Assembly (NCBI RefSeq): GCF_900141805.1
Contig: NZ_FQYN01000008.1
Coordinates: 62,001 to 126,000, forward strand
Length of the DNA: 64,000 bases
Origin: Hymenobacter daecheongensis DSM 21074
Lineage (GTDB): Bacteria > Bacteroidota > Bacteroidia > Cytophagales > Hymenobacteraceae
Direction of reading: 5' to 3'
Part shown: one piece after another, positions 34,328 to 43,700 of the stretch
How positions within the stretch are numbered: position 1 is the stretch's first letter
Layout of the letters: each line of letters begins with the position of its first letter
Translations under genes and position numbers: made by a program
The notes under the pieces: generated by a model
What the model was told of the DNA's origin: nothing
What the model saw: only the letters and a program-made list of their open reading frames with translations
The model's database searches: none

Positions 34328-34867
34328 TCAGGCAGTTCCGAAGGCCGGCATTTTCCGCTCAGCCATTCGCTGGTCCATCAGGGCCTTGCTGGAGAGCATC
34401 ACGGTGGCGTAGCCCTGGGGCACCTCAGTGTAGCGCAGGCTCACCTGCCGGCCAATCCAGTACTCGCTTTTGGTGGAGGCCAGCCGCTGCCCCTGCCCGT
34501 ACTCATCGAGCAGAAACTGATGAATGGCCCGGCAGTTGGTATCGCCCATGGTGCGCACCTCAATCGAGCAGAGCTTATCCTTATAGAAGCCGTAGCTAAT
34601 GCCCGTTACCCGGAAGCTGCCTACTTTCAGGTTCTCGGTGGAGCGCGTGTAGTACGTGGTTTGGGTGCTGGCATCGGTGCGCTCCAGCACCAGGTGGCGG
34701 AAGCTATGAATATCAGCGCCCAGCGTGGTTTCCCGGAAGCCGTTTTTCTTGTCCAGAATGCGGATGGACGGGGCCAGCCCTGGCCGGCCATTCGTGCCAG
34801 TATGCGGATCTGCCTGGCTGGCCAGGGCGGATAGAACAAGCAACAGGATGGCAGCGAGGCTCTTCAT
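34328..34867 (-). CDS. Secreted hypothetical protein
   Basis: 179 residues with a signal peptide (MKSLAAILLLVLSALASQA, cleaved near residue 19). The mature part has no family that I recognise. It contains two cysteines (KLCSIEV and DTNCRAI) that could form a disulphide outside the cytoplasm, and a charged C-terminus (MAERKMPAFGTA). It is transcribed alone: a terminator lies downstream (34201-34238) and the next gene upstream has its own terminator. Its base composition and codon use match the neighbours, so it is probably a real gene. Confidence 0.75.
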   Translation of the reverse strand: MKSLAAILLLVLSALASQADPHTGTNGRPGLAPSIRILDKKNGFRETTLGADIHSFRHLVLERTDASTQTTYYTRSTENLKVGSFRVTGISYGFYKDKLCSIEVRTMGDTNCRAIHQFLLDEYGQGQRLASTKSEYWIGRQVSLRYTEVPQGYATVMLSSKALMDQRMAERKMPAFGTA

Positions 34868-35019
34868 AGAGGCAAGGTACTATTTCGCCTCAAAAAAATC
34901 TTCACTTATGGTCATATTTTTCGCTGAGACTCAGCCTGAAAGCGGCCCCTACCCTTCCAGCCCAGAGCAGGGTACAAAGCGAAGACTGAGGAGCTGCGGT
35001 GGCTGCCCGCGCCAAAAGC

Positions 35020-35083
35020 AAAGCGGCCGGTCAGGGGCGGCAGAAGCACTGGAACGCTCCTGCCGCCCCTGACCGGCGGCTTT
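35020..35083 (-). terminator. Strong terminator of the alpha/beta hydrolase gene
   Basis: A 24-base stem: the left arm starts AAAGCGGCCGGTCAGG at 35020 and pairs with the right arm that ends CTGACCGGCGGCTTT at 35083, with one or two mismatches. It is 20 bases beyond the stop of the gene at 35103. Confidence 0.8.
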
Positions 35084-35102
35084 ACCTATGCAGGCTACCT
35101 GG

Positions 35103-36644
35103 CTAGTTGGCTACCTGCTGACGAATAAAGTCGCGGATGGCTTCCTGGGCCAGGGGCGAAAAGTTGGGCTTGGGCTGGCCGCCCACAAGGGGCCACTCCT
35201 GCGCCGGGGCCTGAAACAAATGATTGACCCCAACCAGCTTACGAACCAGCACGCGCTTGTTCGTGCGCAGGCCTTTTTCCAGCAGGGCCAGGTTGGGCAG
35301 GCCCACCTGCGCGTCCAGGGTGCCATTGAGCAGCAGCACGGGGCACTGCACTTTCAGCAGGGCCGGCTGCGGGTCAAACTCCAGGAAGTACCGATACCAA
35401 GGCGTGGTCATCTGGGCGGCGCTGGTGCGGGCTACGGCCTGATCGAGGCCGGGGGTGTATTGCTGGAGCATATTGGCCACAATGGCCTGCGCCTGGGAAT
35501 TGTCGGCGGTCTGGCGAATGATTTCGAGCATGGCTCGCTGCTGCTTCATCAGCTGCTCCATCTGCTTTTTCTCTTCAGCCCGCTGCTGCATGCGCTGCTG
35601 GGCCAGAAAGGTTTCGACCTGAGCCACGTTGGCCCCGTCGGCCCGCATTTTGGCGGCCTCGCGGCGCACATCGGCCGAGAGCTGCTGCTGGGCACCAGCC
35701 ACCGCGCCCTTAGTCGTGTCGGCAGCCGTGGCGAGGCCGGCTTCGGCCTGGCGCTGCACCAACTGCTCGCGGCCCACCACCCCGGAGGCGGCCAGCGCAA
35801 TAACGAAAGCGGGCGGCAGGGGCTGCGCGGCGGCCAGCAAGGCCACATTGCCCCCTTCGCCGTGCCCGATGAGACCGAGGCGGCTAAAGTCGATGAGCGG
35901 GCGGGTGCGCAGGAAGTTCAGGCCAGCCTGGGCATCTTTCACCAGGTCGGCGGTGGTAGTGCTGGTGGGGTCGCCGCCCGACTGGCCCACGCCGCGGTCG
36001 TCGAGGCGCAGCACGGCGGTGCCCTGACGGGTGAGGTAGTCGGCCAGCTCGCCGAACATGCGGTAGGAGCCGAAGGTAGCGTCGCGGTCCTGCGGGCCGA
36101 TGTCGGAGAGCAGCACCACGGCCGGAAACGGGCCGGCCCCGGCCGGAATGCTCAGCGTACCGTTCAGGCGAGTATTGTCCTGCAAATTTGACATCGTGAC
36201 TTCCTCAACGCGGTAGGGCGGCGGAAATTTGAAGTTCTTCGGGTCAACCTTGGGCGCTACAAAAAAGGCGAGCGTGACGGGCGTTTTGTAGCCCGGCTGC
36301 TGCCAGATGCCCTGCAGCTCTTTGCCATCGGCGGAGCGCTGGCCCACAAACTGGCAGCCCACCTGCTGGGCATCAAAAATCAGCGTATCGCCGCGCTGCT
36401 GCACCTCCATGGGCGAGCGGACGATGCGCTGCATGGGCACATCGAGGGTGGCAAACCGATTGCCGCCGGCCAGCTCCGTAACGGAAATAACGATGGGCAA
36501 ACTACCGCCAGGCACCGTCAGGGCACCTTTCCATTGGCCTTCCAGATTGATTTTGCCCGCCGGCTGCTCCTGCGCCACCACCAGCAGCGGCAGACACAAT
36601 AACATGAACCAGCCGCTTATAAAGCCAGTAAAAACTTTTTTCAT
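35103..36644 (-). CDS. Exported alpha/beta hydrolase, nucleophile serine apparently replaced
   Basis: 513 residues with a signal peptide (MKKVFTGFISGWFMLLCLPL, cut near VAQ). An N-terminal beta-rich domain (about 30-150) precedes an alpha/beta hydrolase domain (from about 165: PFPAVVLLSDIGPQDRD, GTAVLRLDDRGVGQSGGD). The nucleophile elbow that is usually GHSEGG in this family reads GHGEGG: residue 262 is Gly (codon GGC at 35859-35861). The late Asp and His regions appear as LLNGTLDAQVG and VGVNHLFQ. A Gln/Met-rich helical insert (about 310-390) separates them. A single base change from AGC would explain the loss; if the sequence is right the enzyme may be inactive or may work differently. Confidence 0.85.
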   Translation of the reverse strand: MKKVFTGFISGWFMLLCLPLLVVAQEQPAGKINLEGQWKGALTVPGGSLPIVISVTELAGGNRFATLDVPMQRIVRSPMEVQQRGDTLIFDAQQVGCQFVGQRSADGKELQGIWQQPGYKTPVTLAFFVAPKVDPKNFKFPPPYRVEEVTMSNLQDNTRLNGTLSIPAGAGPFPAVVLLSDIGPQDRDATFGSYRMFGELADYLTRQGTAVLRLDDRGVGQSGGDPTSTTTADLVKDAQAGLNFLRTRPLIDFSRLGLIGHGEGGNVALLAAAQPLPPAFVIALAASGVVGREQLVQRQAEAGLATAADTTKGAVAGAQQQLSADVRREAAKMRADGANVAQVETFLAQQRMQQRAEEKKQMEQLMKQQRAMLEIIRQTADNSQAQAIVANMLQQYTPGLDQAVARTSAAQMTTPWYRYFLEFDPQPALLKVQCPVLLLNGTLDAQVGLPNLALLEKGLRTNKRVLVRKLVGVNHLFQAPAQEWPLVGGQPKPNFSPLAQEAIRDFIRQQVAN

Positions 36645-36803
36645 GCTTAAAAGTAGTTAAACCCTCCGCCATCTGCCAGCACCCGGCCGGGGTGGCGGCT
36701 ATGGCGGGGGTAAAATACTTCTATAAAGCCAGTATTCCACTATTCGCGCCCCCGGCCGGCCACCGAAATTGGGGAAATTCAACTTGACTGATGCCCGACC
36801 CGC

Positions 36804-37799
36804 CTAGGGCAGCAGCACCTGATCGATGACGTGCACGATGCCGTTGGTGCATTGCACGTCCGGTATCACCATGTTGGCGGGGGTAGCGTTGCCGTTGCCT
36901 TTCACGGTCAGCAGGCCGTCGGTGAAGGGGCCGGTGGTGGCGGGGGCCCCGCCGAACGACGGCAGCGCGGTTTTTTCCGGCAGCTCGGAGGTGAATTTGT
37001 CGCCGATCAGTACGTGGTTGGTCAGCACAGCGCTGAGGGTGCTCAGGCCGATTTTGTCGGCAATCTTGCTCACGTCGGCGGGCTTATCGAGCTGGAGGCC
37101 CAGCTGCTGGCCTAGGTTGCGGAATGCCTGATCGGTGGGCGCAAAGACGGTGAACTGCGGGCTACCGGGGCTTTTGGTGAGGGCCCCGGTGAGGCCGCAC
37201 AGCTGCAGAGCGGCCACCAGATACGTCAGCTCGGGCTGCACAAACACCTTGGCCGTGCTCAGCGCCACGGCCGACTGCACCACATCGGCCCCGGTGGCCA
37301 GCAGCACTTTATCCACGGCGTGAATGGTGCCGTTGGAGGCCCGCACGTCGGTGGCGATGATGCGGGAGCCGTTTACGTACTGATTGCCGCCGCGGCTTAC
37401 GAAGCGCCGCGTGGGCCCGAAAGCCGAAGCCGACACGGTGCCCGGCTGCAGCGCCGAGCCCGCCAGGGTGCCGCCGGCCACGTGGTAGAGCAGCGTTTGG
37501 GTGAGGAAAGGCTGGTAGAGAGCCGTCAGATCGAGGGCAGTGCGCAGGCCCAGGCGGGCGAAAGCGGCATTGTTGGGGGCAAAAACCGTGTAGTTGCCCT
37601 GCGGGTCGCTCGGGTTTTTATTTGAGAGCACCGCTACCACGCCGCCGCGGATAGCGGCATCTTCCAGCTGCTGAAAATCGGGGTTGGCCACGGTAATACC
37701 GGCAATGGACTGATCGGGCTCCTGGCTTTTTTCGCAGCCAGCGAGCAGCAGGGAGGTCACGGCAAGGCCGGCGAACCACTTGGGTACGAGGTATTTCAT
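36804..37799 (-). CDS. Lipoprotein with two fasciclin (FAS1) domains
   Basis: 331 residues from ATG 37799. MKYLVPKWFAGLAVTSLLLAGC is a lipoprotein signal with the lipobox ending LLAGC. Two FAS1 domains follow: about 60-185 (NYTVFAPNNAAFARLG, LLYHVAGGTL, IIATDVRASNGTIHAVDKVLL) and about 195-331 (FTVFAPTDQAFRNLG, VLTNHVLIGDKF, NGIVHVIDQVLLP). FAS1 proteins mediate adhesion between cells or to matrix and are common on Bacteroidota surfaces. The frame is open upstream to 38021, but the lipoprotein start is decisive. It is divergent from the 38033 gene across an inverted repeat. Confidence 0.92.
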   Translation of the reverse strand: MKYLVPKWFAGLAVTSLLLAGCEKSQEPDQSIAGITVANPDFQQLEDAAIRGGVVAVLSNKNPSDPQGNYTVFAPNNAAFARLGLRTALDLTALYQPFLTQTLLYHVAGGTLAGSALQPGTVSASAFGPTRRFVSRGGNQYVNGSRIIATDVRASNGTIHAVDKVLLATGADVVQSAVALSTAKVFVQPELTYLVAALQLCGLTGALTKSPGSPQFTVFAPTDQAFRNLGQQLGLQLDKPADVSKIADKIGLSTLSAVLTNHVLIGDKFTSELPEKTALPSFGGAPATTGPFTDGLLTVKGNGNATPANMVIPDVQCTNGIVHVIDQVLLP

Positions 37800-37866
37800 G
37801 TGCAATAGGGTAATAGGGCGGAAAAACTCAGAGCGGGCAAAAAGCGAAGCCACGGATGGCTGCGGC

Positions 37867-37937
37867 CACCTACGAAAGAAAAACCCGGCCGGATTGCGGC
37901 CGGCTGCAATCCGCTGTCGGTGTCGGCTTCGTAGGTG
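37867..37937. repeat. Inverted repeat in the divergent promoter region
   Basis: CACCTACGAA (37867-37876) pairs with TTCGTAGGTG (37928-37937), and between them GGCCGGATTGC pairs in part with GCAATCC. It lies between the divergent FAS1 and 38033 genes. It may be an operator or an RNA hairpin; the function is not known. Confidence 0.5.
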
Positions 37938-38032
37938 CCATCGCACGCAAAGCTGAACAATTCCGGGGTCGTTAGGTTTTTGCCCCACTCCGCAAGTAGC
38001 AGCAGCTTGATTTTGCCTCACTCCACGCCCCT

Positions 38033-38941
38033 ATGCAACACGCTTACCGTTTCCCATTTTTTTTCGCATTGGCCACGCTGGCCGCCGCCCCCACCCAGGC
38101 CCAGAGCCTGCTCAGCGGCTTTATGGCCGGTAAAGGCAATGGCTCGGTGGTGCTGAGTGGCACCGCTGAAAAGTATCAGAGCGTATTTATCCCCGACCGC
38201 AAAGTGTCGTCGGTGCCGCTGTTCCGGCGCGCGCAGATCAGCTCGCTGAGCGTGTATGTAAACTACGGCATCAGCGATAAAATAGACCTAGTGGTGACGG
38301 TGCCCTACATTCACTCGGAAGGCAGCGCCGATGAGCTGGTGCTGGCCGACCTACGTCAGAACAACGCCGGCAAGGATTTCACCAACGCCCGCGGCGGCCT
38401 GCAGGACGTATCGGGCTACCTGAAGTTCAAACCGTATTCGCGGGAAGTCGGCAACAACATCCTGGATTTGCTCGGGGCTGTGGGCGTGAGCACACCGGCC
38501 AGCAACTACCAGACCGGCCAGGGTGCCGAATATATCATTGCCATCGGCAACCGCGCCACCAAGGTGACGACCATGGGTATCGCGCAGCTCAAAACGCCCT
38601 CCGGCGTGTTTTTCACCAACCAGGCCGGCTACAGCCTGCGCTCGGGCCGAGTGCCCAATGCCTTCGTGGCCGAAAGCAAAATAGGCTACGCGGGCCGCAA
38701 GCTCTACGCCGATGGCTACGTGGCTTTCCAGCAGTCGAGCAAGAAAGGCACCGACATCGTGCAGGAGGGCTTCGACTTCTTCTTCCCCGCCACCCGCGTA
38801 AACTACACCCGCATCGGGCTGAATCTGTACCGACCTATCGCGCAGGGCTTTGGCGTGGTAGCCGGGGCCAGCGCTTACGTAGCCGGCCGCAACCTGGGCA
38901 AGTCCACCGCCATTTCCGGTGGCGCTTCCTACAATTTCTAG
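38033..38941 (+). CDS. Probable outer-membrane beta-barrel protein
   Basis: 302 residues with a signal peptide (FFFALATLAAAPTQAQ, cut near residue 24). The rest alternates short amphipathic strands (SSLSVYVNYGISDKIDLVVTVP, YIIAIGNRATKVTTM, TRIGLNLYRPIAQGFGVVAG) and ends with an aromatic residue (GASYNF), both usual for outer-membrane barrels. It resembles the transporter-type barrel family often annotated near phenol degradation MetA-like proteins, but I cannot assign a substrate. It is monocistronic and ends 14 bases before inverted repeat B1. Confidence 0.72.
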   Translation: MQHAYRFPFFFALATLAAAPTQAQSLLSGFMAGKGNGSVVLSGTAEKYQSVFIPDRKVSSVPLFRRAQISSLSVYVNYGISDKIDLVVTVPYIHSEGSADELVLADLRQNNAGKDFTNARGGLQDVSGYLKFKPYSREVGNNILDLLGAVGVSTPASNYQTGQGAEYIIAIGNRATKVTTMGIAQLKTPSGVFFTNQAGYSLRSGRVPNAFVAESKIGYAGRKLYADGYVAFQQSSKKGTDIVQEGFDFFFPATRVNYTRIGLNLYRPIAQGFGVVAGASAYVAGRNLGKSTAISGGASYNF

Positions 38942-38954
38942 AAAACTACAAGAC

Positions 38955-39092
38955 TAGCTCCCCTCCTTTTTTCAAGGAGGGGTTGGGGGTGGTTGGCTAG
39001 GGCTAAAAAGTCGCCTGATGATTTTCTAGCCCTAGCCGTCGTTCAACGATTGAACCACCCCCAACCCCTCCTTGAAAAAAGGAGGGGAGCTA
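38955..39092. repeat. Long inverted repeat, family B, copy 1
   Basis: Two perfect 40-base arms: 38955-38994 (starting TAGCTCCCCTCC, ending GGGGGTGGTT) and 39053-39092. Each arm holds its own hairpin, CCCCTCCTT with AAGGAGGGG, so this is a palindrome made of palindromes. It lies between convergent genes and could terminate both. Copies 2 and 3 are at 52571 and 60269. Confidence 0.9.
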
Positions 39093-39112
39093 ATTCTTTA
39101 GCTTCCATAGTT

Positions 39113-40057
39113 CTAGCTCAGCAACTCGTGCAGCACGGTTTGCATCGAAAATACACGGTTGCCGGCCTCGGGAATAATGAGCGAGTTGGGCGAGTCTAGC
39201 ACGGCATCCGATACTTCCACGTTGCGGCGGATGGGCAGGCAGTGCAGCAGCCGGGCGTTGTTGGTGCGGGCCATGTGGGCGGTGTCCACCATCCAAGCGG
39301 GGTCTTGGCTCAGCACCTGGCCATAGTCGTGGTAGCTGCTCCAGTTTTTGGCGTAGATGAAGTCGGCGCCCTCGAAGGCTTTCTGCTGATCGTATTCGAT
39401 GCGGGCTCCTTTGGTAAACCGCTCGTTCAGCTCGTAGCCCTTAGGGTGGGTGATGACGAAATCGACCCAGCTGACTTCCGAAAACCAATCGGCGAAGGAA
39501 TTGGGCACGCATTGCGGCAATGCCCGTACGTGCGGGGCCCAGGTGAGCACCACTTTCACCCGCTCGGCTTGCTTGTACTCGGCCACCGTAATCAGGTCGG
39601 CGAAGCTTTGCAGCGGGTGCAGGGTGGCGCTTTCCAAGCTGATGACTGGTACTGTAGCGTATTGCAGAATCTTGTTGAATACGACTTCGCCGTAGTCCTC
39701 GGCCTTGTCCTTGAGGGTGGGGAAGGTGCGCACGCCCAGCACGTCGCAGTACTGGCTCATCACCGCGATGGCGTCCTTGATGTGCTCCTGGGTGCCGCCG
39801 TTCATTACCGCGCCATCTGCCATTTCCAGGGTCCAGGAGTCGGCCCCGGCGTTGAGCACCCAGGCTTGCGCGCCCAGGTTGTAGGCCGCCTTCACCGAAC
39901 TGAGCCGGGTGCGCAGGCTGGGGTTGAAGAATATCAGCCCGACGGTTGTGTTGCGCCCGATGTGCTGGTAGCCGTAGGGGTTGGCCTTGATTTCCAGGGC
40001 TTGCTGCAACAGGGCTTTGTAGTCGCCCGCATCGGCGAAGGAGGTGAAGTTTTTCAT
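39113..40057 (-). CDS. argF': N-acylornithine carbamoyltransferase
   Basis: 314 residues. Transfers the carbamoyl group from carbamoyl phosphate to an N-acylated ornithine, making N-acylcitrulline; this is the Bacteroidota/Xanthomonas type enzyme and not ordinary ArgF. FFNPSLRTRLS is the carbamoyl-phosphate loop, HPLQSFADL and HCLPIRRNVEVSD are the other family blocks. The residue that separates N-succinyl (Pro90 in B. fragilis) from N-acetyl (Glu92 in Xanthomonas) enzymes is Gln90 here (GGTQEHI; codon CAG at 39788-39790). The start overlaps the stop of the upstream zinc-ribbon gene by ATGA. It is last in the minus-strand arg-car unit, and ArgE (51476) can remove the acyl group afterwards. 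Confidence 0.93.
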   Translation of the reverse strand: MKNFTSFADAGDYKALLQQALEIKANPYGYQHIGRNTTVGLIFFNPSLRTRLSSVKAAYNLGAQAWVLNAGADSWTLEMADGAVMNGGTQEHIKDAIAVMSQYCDVLGVRTFPTLKDKAEDYGEVVFNKILQYATVPVISLESATLHPLQSFADLITVAEYKQAERVKVVLTWAPHVRALPQCVPNSFADWFSEVSWVDFVITHPKGYELNERFTKGARIEYDQQKAFEGADFIYAKNWSSYHDYGQVLSQDPAWMVDTAHMARTNNARLLHCLPIRRNVEVSDAVLDSPNSLIIPEAGNRVFSMQTVLHELLS

Positions 40058-40383
40058 TTTGTAGGCGATTTTGCCTGTGATTTATACTTGATAACAAACT
40101 CTTGAGCGTCCCTCAGATTTTCTGGATACTCAACATATTGCTCAATGCGGTTTAAGTGACCGGGCGTTGTGTTACGCTCAACTAAGTGCTGGTATGGAAA
40201 TCCATTTTTAATCAAGAATTCTACCGTCTCCCATTTAGCGGATTCGTTCTTCTTGGGCGGACGGAACCTGTGCGGCAATTGAATCATGGGAACTCCACAC
40301 ATCGTGCATATTACTTCACGAATGCCTTCATAAGGTACGTTAAAGGCTTTGCGGCAACTCAGACAAACGTTCTTGTAGCCCAT
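40054..40383 (-). CDS. Small zinc-ribbon-like hypothetical protein
   Basis: 109 residues. CLSC (7-10) and CTMC (26-29) form a likely zinc knuckle pair at the N-terminus, followed by a basic, Pro-rich segment (PHRFRPPKKNESAKWE) and a helical C-terminus. I do not recognise a named family. The stop overlaps the carbamoyltransferase start (ATGA), so it is translated with it, and the next gene upstream ends 11 bases away. GC content is visibly below that of the adjoining arg genes. The place in the arginine unit suggests co-regulation but not a defined role. Confidence 0.7.
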   Translation of the reverse strand: MGYKNVCLSCRKAFNVPYEGIREVICTMCGVPMIQLPHRFRPPKKNESAKWETVEFLIKNGFPYQHLVERNTTPGHLNRIEQYVEYPENLRDAQEFVIKYKSQAKSPTK

Positions 40384-40394
40384 GATTAAGAAAT

Positions 40395-40778
40395 CTATTT
40401 CTTCTTTAGCAGGTGCTTTGCGTATTCCTGATAAATCATTCCACTAGCGACAAACTTCTCCGCAGAAGCGCCATAATTCTCAATAGCAAAAGCAACTACA
40501 GCTTCTATAGAGTCGAAAAGATGCGTGGTACCACACGGCTCATTCTCTGGGTCAATTACACTGAATTCGTGGACGTCGTGAAACTCCTCGTCGCCTTCAT
40601 CGAATGACTCGAAATAAGTTACGCCAAATTGACCTTCTTCTTTCGCTACAGATATCCACCTAATGACTGTGTAATCAGCTTCATTGTAATGGGAAAGCCA
40701 TTGTTCAACTTCCTTTCCAAGATGAACACGTGCAATCAATTCCTGAGGCGAAGGATATGAGGCCATTCTGCTTGTCAA
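40395..40778 (-). CDS. Hypothetical protein in the arginine unit
   Basis: 127 residues, acidic (ESFDEGDEEFHDVHEF), no signal peptide or membrane segment. I do not recognise the family. It lies 7 bases after carB and 11 bases before the zinc-ribbon gene. Its GC content is clearly lower than that of carB. Start at 40778 (MTSRMASYPSP) is used; 40766 is also possible. The short mixed alpha/beta pattern with acidic loops recalls small immunity-type proteins, but this is only an impression. Confidence 0.62.
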   Translation of the reverse strand: MTSRMASYPSPQELIARVHLGKEVEQWLSHYNEADYTVIRWISVAKEEGQFGVTYFESFDEGDEEFHDVHEFSVIDPENEPCGTTHLFDSIEAVVAFAIENYGASAEKFVASGMIYQEYAKHLLKKK

Positions 40779-40785
40779 TCAACGA

Positions 40786-43700
40786 TTACATCGCCTTATA
40801 CTCGTTCCAGCTCTTAATCTTTAAATCCTTCATATCCAACGTACAGAAGGCTTGGATAAACGCCTTCGCCAGCCGCGCATTCGTCAGCAAACCAACCCCG
40901 AAATCCACAGCCGTGCGGCGGATTTTGTAGTCGTTATCCAATTCGCCTTTCGACAGGTTTTTGGGGATGTTGATGACCAGGTCGATTTTCTTCTCCTTCA
41001 GATACGTCAGCACGTTGGGCTCCTGCATCTCATCGGGCCAGTAGAGCAGGCTCGAGGGCACGCCGTTTTCGGCGAAGAAACGGTGCGTGCCCTGGGTGGC
41101 GTAAATCTGGTAGCCGCGTTTCACGAGCAGCTGGGTGGCAGAAAGCAGGGCCACTTTCGACAGGATGGGGCCGCCGGAAATGAGCACCGATTTCTGGGGG
41201 ATTTTGTAACCCACGCTCAGCATCGATTTCAGCAGGGCTTCCTCGGCGGTGTCGCCCAGGCAGCCCACTTCGCCGGTGCTCACCATGTCCACGCGCATCA
41301 CCGGGTCGGCGCCGGGCAGGCGTGTGAAGGAGAACTGCGGGGCCTTCACGCCCACGAAGGGAAGGTCATAGACTCGCTCGCTTTCGTCGCGCTCCACGGG
41401 GCGGCCCAGTAGGATTTGCGTGGCCTTTTTGATGAGGTTGTTGCCCGAGATTTTCGACACGAAGGGAAAGCTGCGCGAGGCGCGCAGGTTGCACTCAATT
41501 ACGCGGATGGCCCCGTCTTTTTCCAAGAATTGGATGTTGAAGGGGCCGCTGATTTCGTAGCGCCGGGCAATTTTCTCAGCGATGATTTTGAGCTTGCGGA
41601 TGGTGCCCACGTACACCTGCTGCGGCGGGTAGTACATCGTCGCGTCGCCGGAGTGCACGCCCGCAAACTCCACGTGCTCGGAAATGGCGTAGCTCACGAT
41701 GTCGCCGTGGTCGGCCACCGCATCCAGCTCAATTTCCTTGGCTTCCTGGATGAATTCCGACACCACCACCGGGTATTCGGCGCTCACCTCGACGGCCGTT
41801 TTCAGAAATTCTTCCAGCTCGAAGTTGTTGGACACCACGTTCATGGCCGCGCCCGACAGCACGTAGCTCGGCCGGATGAGCACCGGGAAACCGACTTCGC
41901 GCACGAATTCCTGCATGGCGGCCAGCGAGGTCAGCTCCTTCCAGCGCGGCTGGCCGATGCCCAGCTCGTCCATGATGCTGCTGAACTTGTGGCGGTTCTC
42001 GGCCTCGTCGATGCGGGCCGGCGCGGTGCCCAGAATGGGCGCGTGGGCGTCGGCCAGGCGGGTGGCGAGGTTGTTCGGAATCTGGCCGCCGGTGCTCAGA
42101 ATCACGCCGCCGGGCTGCTCAAAGTCCAGGATGTCCATCACCCGCTCGAAGCTCAGCTCCTCGAAGTAGAGCCGGTCCGACACGTCGTAGTCGGTCGAAA
42201 CGGTTTCGGGGTTGTAGTTGATGATGATGGTTTTGTAGCCCTCGGCCGCCGCCGTTTGCACGGCCTGCACGCCGCACCAGTCAAACTCCACCGACGAGCC
42301 GATGCGGTACACGCCCGAGCCCAGCACCACCACCGACTGCGCGGTTTCGCGCGCCAGGTCGTTTTCGGTGCCGTGGTAAGTGGTGTAGAGGTAGTTGGTT
42401 TTGGCCGGGAACTCGGCCGCCAGCGTATCAATCTGCTTCACCACGGGCAACACGCCCAGGGCCTTGCGGCGGGCGCGCACCCGCAGCTCGTCGGCCTTCA
42501 CGTCGCCTTCGCCCAGCAGCTGCACGGCAATCTGCTGATCGGAGAAACCGGCTTTCTTCACGTCGCGCAGCAGCTTGGTTTCCAGTCCGTCCACGCCCAC
42601 GCTACGGCCGGCGGCTAGCTGTTTGCCCAACTCGAAAATGGTGGACAAACGCTGTAAAAACCAGTGGTCAATCTTGGTCAACTCGTGCACCTGCTCCAGC
42701 GTGTAGCCGGCCTCAAACGCGCTATTGATGGCGAAGATGCGCTCCTCGTTGGGCTCGCTCAGGAGCTGGTCGATTTCGGCGTGGTCGAGGTCGTCCTCGG
42801 GGCGGTTGGCCACGAAGCCGCGCTTGCCGGTGTCCAGCATCCGCAGGCCTTTCTGAATGGCTTCCTCGAAGGATTTGCCGATGGCCATGACCTCGCCCAC
42901 GCTCTTCATGGCGCTGCCAATCTGGCGGTTCACGCCCGCAAACTTGCCCAGGTCCCAGCGCGGCAGCTTCACCACCACGTAGTCGAGGGCCGGCTCGAAG
43001 AAGGCCGAGGTGGTCTGCGTTACGCTGTTTTTCAGCTCGGCCAGCGAATAGCCCAGGCTCAGCTTGGCGGCCACGAAGGCCAGCGGATATCCCGTCGCCT
43101 TGGAGGCCAGCGCCGAGGAGCGCGACAGGCGCGCGTTCACCTCAATCACGCGGTAATCCTCCGAAACAGGGTCCAGCGCGTACTGAATGTTGCACTCGCC
43201 CACGATGCCCAGGTGGCGAATGGTCTTGATGCCGATGCTGCGCAGCTTGTGGTACTCGCGGTTGCTGAGCGTCTGCGACGGAGCCACCACGATGCTCTCA
43301 CCGGTGTGAATGCCGATGGGGTCGAAGTTCTCCATGTTGCAGACCGTGATGCAGTTATCATAGGCATCGCGCACCACTTCGTACTCCACTTCCTTCCAGC
43401 CCTTCAGCGATTCTTCCACCAGAATCTGGTCGGACGTAGTGAAGGATTTTTGGGCCAACGTCCGCAGCTCGTCCAGGTTGCCCGCGAAGCCGCTGCCCAG
43501 CCCGCCCAGCGCAAACGCCGCCCGCACGATGATGGGAAAGCCGATTTTCTCGGCTGCGGCCAACGCATCATCCATGTTGGTTACGGCCACGCTGCGGGCC
43601 GAGAGCACGCCAATCTGCTCCAGCTTCTCCTTGAAGATGTCCCGGTCCTCGGTGTCGATGATGCTCTGCACGGGCGTGCCCAGCACCTGCACGTGGTACT

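Noticed and set aside
38955-39092. Family B inverted repeats as insertion-sequence ends or attachment sites
   Set aside because: No transposase or integrase lies between or near the arms; the units are under 150 bases and non-coding.
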